The notes beneath the pieces were generated by a model. It was given only the letters and a program-made list of their open reading frames with translations. It made no database searches and was not told the DNA's origin. A stretch of DNA of 5,611 bases from an uncultured Saprospiraceae bacterium (lineage in GTDB: Bacteria; Bacteroidota; Bacteroidia; Chitinophagales; Saprospiraceae): NCBI GenBank assembly GCA_937942405.1, contig CALDEN010000263.1, positions 1-5,611 of the forward strand, in the 5' to 3' direction. Each line of letters opens with the position of its first letter. Position 1 is the first letter of the stretch. Both the position numbers and the translations under genes were made by a program. Below are positions 1 through 4,310 of the stretch, in pieces.

Positions 1-178
1 CGTGACATTTAGTCACAATCTTTCTCTGCGAGAATCATATCCAAACCCTCCCGATTCTAATGAATCGGTTCCCTTGCTTTGAATTGGCATTTAGTCAATT
101 CAATTTGCCAAAGGCAAAAGGCTCACGAATAACCAGGATCAACCACTATTGGGAGGAACGTATTTTATGAATACATAT
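1..178. other. Non-coding stretch with several short hairpins
   Basis: No gene can be supported here. One plus-strand frame is open from the left edge to a TGA at 80-82 (26 codons); it could be the tail of a gene outside the window, but it resembles nothing I know. The stretch holds four short inverted repeats in a row: 2-16 (5-bp stem), 51-68 (7-bp perfect stem, loop TAAT), 81-101 (6-bp stem) and 104-118 (6-bp stem, loop AAA). The row of hairpins could be a structured RNA, a set of protein-binding dyads or a degraded element. I do not recognise a known RNA family such as 5S, SRP, tmRNA or 6S in it. Confidence 0.45.
2..101. repeat. Decamer CATTTAGTCA repeated inside two hairpins
   Basis: The decamer CATTTAGTCA occurs at 6-15 and again at 88-97. 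Both copies lie within inverted repeats: the first within GTGAC-ATTTA-GTCAC (2-16), the second within a GAATTG...CAATTC dyad (81-101). The two dyads share their loop but have different stems. This is seen directly; whether it is functional is unknown. Confidence 0.5.
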
Positions 179-223
179 AAAAAAGAAAGACCCGTGTCTA
201 ATGGACACAGGTCTTTCTTTTTT
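179..223 (-). terminator. Strong intrinsic terminator of tRNA-Phe, symmetric
   Basis: A long hairpin with arms 179-192 and 210-223, continued above a single C-A mismatch (193/209) by the pairs 194-198 with 204-208, around a loop TAATG. The arms carry an A-run on the left and a T-run on the right, so on the minus strand the stem is followed by a U-tract and directly trails the tRNA 3' end at 225. The same symmetry lets it stop plus-strand transcription coming from the left edge. Pairing is read directly; direction of use is inferred from the position of the tRNA. Confidence 0.85.
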
Positions 224-224
224 G

Positions 225-297
225 TGGTGCCTCCAGGAATCGAACCAGGGACACATGGATTTTCAGTCCATTGCTCTACCAACTGAGCTAAGGCACC
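225..297 (-). tRNA. tRNA-Phe (anticodon GAA)
   Basis: The minus strand folds as a full cloverleaf of 73 nt: a 7-bp acceptor stem (GGTGCCT with AGGCACC, 291-297 and 226-232), D-stem GCTC/GAGC with AGTTGGTA loop, a 5-bp anticodon stem (ATGGA/TCCAT), anticodon loop CTGAAAA with GAA at 262-264, a 5-nt variable loop and a T-loop TTCGATT at 238-244. The discriminator base is A (225). The CCA end is not encoded (CAA follows), so it must be added after transcription. The T-stem arms at 233-237 and 245-249 are both CCAGG on the plus strand, which leaves a central U-U mismatch between 235 and 247. It decodes UUU and UUC. The gene has a terminator right behind it and a -7 promoter box 22 nt in front, so it looks monocistronic. 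Confidence 0.96.
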
Positions 298-319
298 TTC
301 CAGCTTTTGAAAGCGAGTG

Positions 320-327
320 CAAATTTA
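320..327 (-). promoter_or_regulatory. -7 promoter box for tRNA-Phe (TAAATTTG)
   Basis: The minus strand reads TAAATTTG, a perfect match to the Bacteroidota primary-sigma -7 element TAnnTTTG, with its last base 22 nt ahead of the tRNA 5' end. The -33 element is weak: a CTTCTG-like stretch sits near the expected distance but has no clean TTG. The box also covers the beginning of the longest possible ogt reading frame, which argues for the later ogt start. Confidence 0.6.
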
Positions 328-370
328 TGCTCTTTTTTGGTATACAGAAGAATGTTTGTATCTTTTTTTA

Positions 371-859
371 ATGATCTCTCAATATTGTTCCATTCTAGCC
401 TCTAATTACGGTCGTTTGGTCATTTTTTCTTCGCCGAAAGGCATAACTCGAATAATTTTTAGTGATGAAAAACTAGAAGAACGTGAAAATCATCACACTT
501 TTTTGTGCAGATCTGAGCTTATCGACTATTTTGATGGTCGTTTAAAGTCGTTTTCTGTTAACGTAGATGTCTCCCAGCATACGTCTTTTCATCAAAGTGT
601 ATGGAATACGTTAAAATCTATTCCTTATGGAACGACATGTAGTTATATGGATATCGCCCGTAAACTCAATAATGAAAAGGCCATACGAGCAGTAGGTAGG
701 GCAAATGGGGCTAATCCGATCCCTTTTATCATTCCCTGCCATCGGGTCATCGGTTCTGATGGATCTCTTACAGGGTACGCATGGGGATTAGAAATGAAAA
801 GAAAATTACTCTCTATGGAAAATCCAGTAAACTTTCCGTTGCAGCAATCTCTCTTTTAG
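371..859 (+). CDS. ogt: Methylated-DNA-protein cysteine methyltransferase (O6-alkylguanine repair)
   Basis: This suicide repair protein moves the alkyl group from O6-alkylguanine (and O4-alkylthymine) in DNA onto its own cysteine and is then inactive. With the start used here it has 162 residues: a short N-terminal domain (about 1-68) and the C-terminal active-site domain (about 70-155). The active site is IPCHRV with Cys123. Every key residue of human MGMT is present at the same spacing: Tyr92 (Y114), Arg106 (R128, the finger that flips the base), Asn115 (N137), His124 (H146) and Glu150 (E172). ATG 371 is the first ATG of the frame and gives a family-like N-terminus (MISQYCSILASNYG). The frame is open further upstream to GTG 317, but that would run through the tRNA promoter and add an 18-residue hydrophobic tail with no family counterpart. 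It diverges from tRNA-Phe and ends in a 4-base overlap with the stop of apaG. There is no Ada-type regulatory domain, so it is a stand-alone Ogt-type enzyme. Confidence 0.93.
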   Translation: MISQYCSILASNYGRLVIFSSPKGITRIIFSDEKLEERENHHTFLCRSELIDYFDGRLKSFSVNVDVSQHTSFHQSVWNTLKSIPYGTTCSYMDIARKLNNEKAIRAVGRANGANPIPFIIPCHRVIGSDGSLTGYAWGLEMKRKLLSMENPVNFPLQQSLF

Positions 860-1242
860 TTAAACACAAAATCGGCTACTAGCTTAAATGCAGGAATCTC
901 TACTTTAAATGGGGCTTGAGATAGTATATCGATCATGCCGTAGGTGCCTTCCATCTTTCCGAGTGGTGTACGTAGGACAGACCATGAGTTATAGCTATGC
1001 GACGCTCCGGGTTGTATGATCGGCTGTAATCCGATGACTCCTGGTCCTCTCACCTCCCGACGGACGTTATCCGCATCGATGATCACCCAGTGACGATCGA
1101 TCAACTGTACAGAAGATTTAGTCCGATTAAAGATCTCGATATGATAGGAAAAGACATATTTGTTACTGGAAGGGTTTGACGTCTCCGGTTCGTAAAGTGC
1201 TTTTACGTCTATCTGTATGCCTTTTGTCGTTAAGCTATCCAT
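856..1242 (-). CDS. apaG: ApaG domain protein
   Basis: A 128-residue protein made of a single ApaG (DUF525) domain, a fibronectin-like beta-sandwich. The hallmark glycine-rich stretch G66-P-G-V-I-G71 is followed by the family's Q/PG-turn (IIQPG, 75-79), a YNSW segment (84-87) and G99-T-Y-G-M103. Length is normal for the family (about 125-130). ApaG is tied genetically to cobalt and magnesium resistance in enterobacteria, where the label Co2+/Mg2+ efflux protein comes from, but the protein has no membrane segment and its biochemical role is not settled; similar domains occur in eukaryotic F-box proteins and polymerase-interacting proteins. The start ATG overlaps the gmk stop by 8 bases, suggesting translation coupled to gmk. 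It is the last gene of the yicC-gmk-apaG operon, and no terminator follows because the gene runs into the tail of ogt. Confidence 0.93.
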   Translation of the reverse strand: MDSLTTKGIQIDVKALYEPETSNPSSNKYVFSYHIEIFNRTKSSVQLIDRHWVIIDADNVRREVRGPGVIGLQPIIQPGASHSYNSWSVLRTPLGKMEGTYGMIDILSQAPFKVEIPAFKLVADFVFN

Positions 1243-1813
1243 TTATAAAATCTTCAACCATGCATTCTGCCTCTTCTAGAGTGACCTCTAAAAGATCGTT
1301 AATTAACACTTTATCAAATTTATCTTGATATTTCATCTCCCGCTTGACCCTGGCTATTCTCTTTTTAAGACTAGCCGGAGTCTCTGTATTTCTATTGGTC
1401 AGTCGATCGACCAATACAGATATACTCGGCGGTGCTATAAAGATAGCCAAACATTGATCGCCATATTTCTTTTTAATCGATCTTGCTCCTTTTACATCGA
1501 TATCGAATACGATGTGCTTCTGCTCTCCCCATAATCGATCGACCTCCGATCTCAGTGTACCGTAATACTGATCTTCATACACTTCCTCCCATTCGATAAA
1601 TTGCCGTTTTCTTCTTTTGGATTTAAAATCCTCTACAGAAAGATAGTAATAGTCTATTCCTTCTGTTTCAGTGGGTCGCTTATCTCTGGTTGTGGCGGAA
1701 ATCGAAAATCCTAAAAAGTCAAATTTCTTTAAAAGATGCTGCACCACCGTAGTTTTTCCAGCTCCCGAGGGTGCGGTAAATACGATCATCTTTCCATCAA
1801 AAACACCTGCCAT
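1235..1813 (-). CDS. gmk: Guanylate kinase
   Basis: Guanylate kinase phosphorylates GMP (and dGMP) to GDP with ATP, an essential cytoplasmic step of GTP/dGTP supply and of recycling of GMP from RNA decay. The 192-residue protein has the P-loop APSGAGKTT at 14-22 (Lys20, Thr21), with alanine at the first glycine position as is common in bacterial members. The GMP-binding set follows at yeast-like spacing: Ser39, Arg43 and Arg46 in SATTRDKR, then the FIEWEEVYEDQYYGT segment (72-86), and DIDVKGA (104-110) in the core. A lid region rich in Arg lies around 136-160 (TNRNTETPASLKKRIARVKRE). Length and architecture are complete. The ATG at 1813 gives the usual short lead before the first strand. It lies 2 bases behind yicC and overlaps apaG by 8 bases. 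The yicC-gmk pair is also seen in Firmicutes (yloC-gmk) and other bacteria. Confidence 0.97.
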   Translation of the reverse strand: MAGVFDGKMIVFTAPSGAGKTTVVQHLLKKFDFLGFSISATTRDKRPTETEGIDYYYLSVEDFKSKRRKRQFIEWEEVYEDQYYGTLRSEVDRLWGEQKHIVFDIDVKGARSIKKKYGDQCLAIFIAPPSISVLVDRLTNRNTETPASLKKRIARVKREMKYQDKFDKVLINDLLEVTLEEAECMVEDFING

Positions 1814-1815
1814 TC

Positions 1816-2685
1816 CTAAATGATATTTAACACTTGTTCCTTAATTTTTTCTAGTTCATCTTTCATCCCTACTACATGCTGCTGTATATCTGCATCTTGA
1901 GCTTTGGCCCCTAGGGTATTAATCTCTCGACCCATTTCTTGAGCGATAAATCCGAGTTTTTTTCCTTTGGAGTCATCCTCATTATTTAATATTTCTAAAA
2001 AATATTTGCAGTGCTGTGAGAGTCTTACTTTCTCCTCGTTGACATCTAATTTTTCGAGGTAGTAGATGATTTCTTGCTCGTATCTATTAGGGTCTACTTT
2101 TTCGTTGGTTAAGAATTCTTCCAGCTTTGACTTAAGTCGAATTTTGAGCTTCTCTACTCGATCTTTTTCAAATGGTTCTATTGACTCTAGGTGCACCATG
2201 ATGGAATTTACTCTAGTGATAAAATCTACCTTAGTGACATCTCCTTCCTCTTTTCTAAATGCTCTGATATTTTTGAGTGCGTCTAAAGTGACCTCACGTA
2301 TCACCTCCCATTCTTGCTCGTCTAAATCTTTGAGCTCTGCTTTTACGACATTGGGTATTTTAAGTATGGACTGTAGATAGTCGGAGCTATCGTTAGGCAT
2401 GGCGATATCGCTCAATTCGTCAAGGTATTTTTTAAAGAGTTCCTTATTGAGTCCATACTCTTCCTCTCCATGTGCAGAGGTGATTGCAACTTGGGCTTCG
2501 AGTTTTCCTCTCATACATCCTTCCATAATCATCTTACGGATATCTAATTCTTTTTCTTTAAAGTTAGAAGGAACTCGGAGTCTTAGATCAGAAGTCTTTC
2601 CGTTCAAAGACTTAATCTCTACGGAGATTTCCTTGTTATTATAACTTTTTACTGATCTCCCATAACCGGTCATCGATAGCAACAT
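1816..2685 (-). CDS. yicC: YicC/YloC family endoribonuclease
   Basis: A 289-residue YicC/YloC protein. It begins with the family signature SMTGYGR (residues 4-10) followed by the strand V-E-I-K-S-L-N-G-K that carries the conserved SLN (about 22-30); the C-terminal DUF1732 part has the invariant QEMGREINT (249-257) and Lys261, and a charged helix at the end. Between them lies a long coiled, acidic-basic helical stretch (about 120-235). E. coli YicC is an endoribonuclease reported to cut structured RNAs such as the sRNA RyhB; that activity is taken from the family and is not shown here. The ATG at 2685 is favoured because it gives the usual MLLSMTGYGR start, about 13-15 nt behind the predicted transcription start. 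First gene of the operon with gmk and apaG. Confidence 0.95.
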   Translation of the reverse strand: MLLSMTGYGRSVKSYNNKEISVEIKSLNGKTSDLRLRVPSNFKEKELDIRKMIMEGCMRGKLEAQVAITSAHGEEEYGLNKELFKKYLDELSDIAMPNDSSDYLQSILKIPNVVKAELKDLDEQEWEVIREVTLDALKNIRAFRKEEGDVTKVDFITRVNSIMVHLESIEPFEKDRVEKLKIRLKSKLEEFLTNEKVDPNRYEQEIIYYLEKLDVNEEKVRLSQHCKYFLEILNNEDDSKGKKLGFIAQEMGREINTLGAKAQDADIQQHVVGMKDELEKIKEQVLNII

Positions 2686-2704
2686 AGGCTTTTTATATTT
2701 TGTA

Positions 2705-2712
2705 CAAAGATA
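2705..2712 (-). promoter_or_regulatory. -7 promoter box for yicC-gmk-apaG (TATCTTTG)
   Basis: The minus strand reads TATCTTTG, a perfect TAnnTTTG match, ending 19 nt before the yicC ATG. Transcription would start near 2698-2700, leaving a leader of only about 13-15 nt, normal for an A/T-rich Bacteroidota leader without a Shine-Dalgarno motif. The upstream -33 element is poor (a TTTCTG stretch near the expected position). Confidence 0.6.
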
Positions 2713-2835
2713 GGAATTGAGATATTAGGTACAGAAATTGCCTTAAATAGTCGTATTTCATTGATACAGAAGTATTTAATGACAGTATCTGACTTAAAAA
2801 GAAACTAAAATGTTTCTTCAAGTCAAATAAAATGC

Positions 2836-2904
2836 GAAATTTGCAGTCCCTTTCAAAAAGGAGGACCAAAAACTTCATAACTATTTATAAATCAAATAGA
2901 TATA
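2836..2904 (+). promoter_or_regulatory. Candidate promoter and leader of the HU operon
   Basis: GAAATTTG at 2836-2843 matches the -7 consensus TAnnTTTG except for the first base and is the best plus-strand candidate in the 219-base divergent gap; no convincing -33 box is seen. The downstream leader of about 55 nt contains a hairpin at 2846-2866 (8 bp with one bulged A and a CAAA loop) whose right arm is AAGGAGG. Just before the HU ATG the leader is very A/T-rich (2875-2904), as is usual for Bacteroidota translation starts. The rest of the gap (2713-2835) shows no gene. Weakly supported as a promoter. Confidence 0.35.
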
Positions 2905-3216
2905 ATGAGAAAAGCCGATTTAGTAAACATGATTTCTGAAAAGACCGGAGTACCTAAGGTAGATGTACTGGTCTCATTAGAAATGTTTTTTAATGAAGTT
3001 AAATCCTCTCTTTCTAATGGGGAAAACGTTTATGTAAGAGGATTTGGCTCTTTTGTGATAAAAAAGAGAGCTAAAAAGATCGGTAGACATATCAAGCAAA
3101 ATAAAGCGATAGAAATACCGGAACACTATATACCTGCCTTTAAGCCTGCAAAGGTATTTACAGAGAAAGTAAAACAAAATGTACATTCTCTTCCAGAAAG
3201 CGACTCGAGTGAATAA
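2905..3216 (+). CDS. HU/IHF-family DNA-binding protein
   Basis: A 103-residue histone-like protein of the HU/IHF superfamily: dimerising helices in about 1-40 (MRKADLVNMISEKTG), then RGFGSFVIKKRA (45-56) leading into the DNA-binding beta-arm (about 53-75), closing with IPAFKPAKVFTEKVK (76-90). It should act as a dimer in the nucleoid, bending or coating DNA. At position 63, where HU and IHF carry the proline that intercalates into DNA (RNP), this protein has isoleucine (R61-H62-I63). This RNI-like form is common among Bacteroidota HU proteins as far as I recall. A short Ser/Asp/Glu-rich tail (about 94-103) extends past the normal 90-residue core. The stop overlaps the GTG start of the next gene by 8 bases. 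I leave out a symbol because HU and IHF subunits cannot be told apart here. Confidence 0.93.
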   Translation: MRKADLVNMISEKTGVPKVDVLVSLEMFFNEVKSSLSNGENVYVRGFGSFVIKKRAKKIGRHIKQNKAIEIPEHYIPAFKPAKVFTEKVKQNVHSLPESDSSE

Positions 3217-3997
3217 AAAACAACTGGGCTTAGGGCTTATATCCTTACTACTCTTTTGTGTACTATATTTTGTGCTAGACACAAAACCTAAAAAACAACA
3301 ACTTCTGGAAAAGTCCCGAAGTGCTAATCTTGAAAGTACTGGAATTCAGATCATCCAGAAAGAAGCAAAAGAAACACTGAGCCAAGATCAAAGAGATTTT
3401 ATCACGGCTCTAGAGGTACAGCTGAACCAAGAAGAAAACGATTCTTTAAAGAACATACGTCGTGAAGAGTTATCGAGCAGCTGGTTTAAAATGGGGCATC
3501 CTGCAATATCAGGATACTATGCCGAAAAAATCGCTGAGATAAAAGAGGATGGAGATGCTTGGGGAATTACAGGAACTACTTTTTTCTATGGATTACAATC
3601 TTATGAGTCAGAAAAACTGAAAAGCTTCTGTCAGAAAAGATCGATCAAGGCATTAGAAAAAGCCATATCACTCGATCCTGAAAACGTAGATTACAAAATA
3701 AACTTGGCCCTTTGTTATGTAGAGATCCCACCTAAGGATAATCCGATGACAGGTATACTGCAACTGGTAGGTCTAAATAGAGAATTCCCTGATAATGTCA
3801 AAGTGCTCAATCAGCTGGGAAGATTAGCAATACAAACAAACCAACTAGACAAAGCTTTGGAGCGATTAAGCTCTGCAGAAAAGCTCAGTCCAGATAATAA
3901 AACAACAATATGCCTGCTGGCAGAACTTTATAGTAAGAAAAAGGAAACTAATCTTGCCGATAAATACGTTAAGCAGTGTAATGAACTTATTAAGTAA
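3209..3997 (+). CDS. Membrane-anchored tetratricopeptide repeat protein
   Basis: A 262-residue protein with a short basic N-terminus (NKKQ), one hydrophobic segment (about 6-23) and then a Lys-rich exit (DTKPKKQ), so it is anchored in the inner membrane with the rest probably in the periplasm; the cysteine at 17 does not sit in a proper lipobox. Residues 27-75 are charged and likely coiled. From about 140 onward there are TPR-type helix pairs: the SIKALEKAISLDP unit (145-157), NLALCYVEIPP, then KVLNQLGRLAIQTNQLDKALERLSSAEKLSPD and a final unit. TPRs bind partner proteins; no catalytic motif is visible and the partner is unknown. I chose GTG 3209 because it gives the usual anchor start (M)NKKQ and an 8-base overlap with the HU stop; ATG 3179 would add ten residues and lie 38 bases inside the HU gene. 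It follows HU and precedes the small basic peptide by 18 bases, so the three are likely co-transcribed. Confidence 0.8.
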   Translation: MNKKQLGLGLISLLLFCVLYFVLDTKPKKQQLLEKSRSANLESTGIQIIQKEAKETLSQDQRDFITALEVQLNQEENDSLKNIRREELSSSWFKMGHPAISGYYAEKIAEIKEDGDAWGITGTTFFYGLQSYESEKLKSFCQKRSIKALEKAISLDPENVDYKINLALCYVEIPPKDNPMTGILQLVGLNREFPDNVKVLNQLGRLAIQTNQLDKALERLSSAEKLSPDNKTTICLLAELYSKKKETNLADKYVKQCNELIK

Positions 3998-4015
3998 AAT
4001 TTTAAAATAGAAGTT

Positions 4016-4108
4016 ATGCCTTGCGGTAAAAAAAGAAAAAGACATAAGATCTCCACTCACAAGAGAAAAAAGAGACTTAGAAAAAATAGACATAAGAAAA
4101 AGAAATAA
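4016..4108 (+). CDS. Tiny, highly basic peptide, AURKAIP1/COX24 (mS38/bS22)-like
   Basis: A 30-residue ORF, MPCGKKRKRHK followed by ISTHKRKKRLRKNRHKKKK. It has 12 Lys, 6 Arg and 3 His and no acidic residue, and ends at TAA 4106-4108. The pattern KRKRHKxxTHKRKKRLRKxRHKKK is that of the small peptides annotated as AURKAIP1/COX24 domain proteins, the family of mitochondrial ribosomal protein mS38 and mycobacterial bS22. A role on rRNA in the small ribosomal subunit is therefore likely, but this is a family inference made without a search. Near-identical peptides occur in many Bacteroidota as far as I recall. It sits 18 bases after the TPR gene and 16 bases before a terminator, so it is the last gene of the HU operon. 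An A-rich stretch (4000-4015) precedes the ATG. The coding sequence is very A-rich, as expected for lysine codons. Too short for most gene finders, which makes it easy to miss. Confidence 0.8.
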   Translation: MPCGKKRKRHKISTHKRKKRLRKNRHKKKK

Positions 4109-4124
4109 ATAACTAGATAGTTAT

Positions 4125-4165
4125 CCTCGTCATAGCAGATCATGCATCTACTATGACGAGGTTTT
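4125..4165 (+). terminator. Intrinsic terminator of the HU-TPR-peptide operon
   Basis: CCTCGTCATAG (4125-4135) pairs perfectly with CTATGACGAGG (4151-4161); above a C-A mismatch (4136/4150) the stem continues for 4 bp (4137-4140 with 4146-4149) around the loop CATGC. A TTTT run (4162-4165) follows on the plus strand and no A-run lies on the left, so it works in the plus direction. It separates the HU operon from rng. Confidence 0.9.
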
Positions 4166-4310
4166 CATTGAGGGCTTTTGGTTAAAGATGTTCAAACTCA
4201 CATCAGATGAAGAACAACGACTAAAAAAAAATATACATTCCCTTCCTACTATATATATGGCATCTGTCCTTATTTAAAGTACCTCTTACTATCGTTTAAA
4301 AATTTGTGTT
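4166..4310 (+). other. Leader and promoter region of rng with a 29-codon ORF
   Basis: This 145-base gap must hold the rng promoter because a strong terminator lies just upstream, but no perfect TAnnTTTG is present; AAAATTTG (4299-4306) is the closest and would leave almost no leader, so I do not call it. An ORF runs from ATG 4188 to TAA 4275-4277 (29 codons, starting MFKLTSDEEQRLKK), in the same frame as rng and ending 33 bases before its start codon. It has no recognisable family and may be chance. Confidence 0.4.

Noticed and set aside
167..286. 39-codon plus-strand ORF behind a GGGAGG motif
   Set aside because: The ORF runs through the terminator hairpin and antisense through the tRNA, giving the false VVPPGIEPGT-type peptide known from antisense tRNA; the purine motif is not meaningful in this phylum.
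317..370. Earlier GTG start for ogt at 317
   Set aside because: It would overlap the tRNA-Phe promoter and add an unneeded hydrophobic extension; ATG 371 gives the usual family start.
1325..1534. 69-codon plus-strand ORF inside gmk
   Set aside because: It is an antisense shadow of the gmk nucleotide-binding core and has no family features.
1090..1545. Repeated CGATCG palindromes in apaG and gmk
   Set aside because: They arise from ATC-GAT-CG(N) codon use (Ile/Asp/Arg) in these genes, with irregular spacing and no other array structure.
2066..2644. Two plus-strand ORFs (2066-2380 and 2399-2644) inside yicC
   Set aside because: Both are Ser-rich antisense shadows of yicC, typical of the reverse strand of Glu/Lys-rich coding sequence.
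2693..2878. 61-codon minus-strand ORF in the gap ahead of yicC
   Set aside because: It covers the yicC promoter region and the HU leader and has a Phe/Leu/Ser-rich chance composition.
3179..3208. Earlier ATG start for the TPR protein at 3179
   Set aside because: It lies 38 bases inside HU and adds ten residues ahead of a normal basic-then-hydrophobic anchor; still possible but less likely than GTG 3209.
2977..3282. Minus-strand ORF across the HU and TPR junction, and a similar one at 3866-4093
   Set aside because: Both are antisense to well-supported coding regions and show no recognisable domain.
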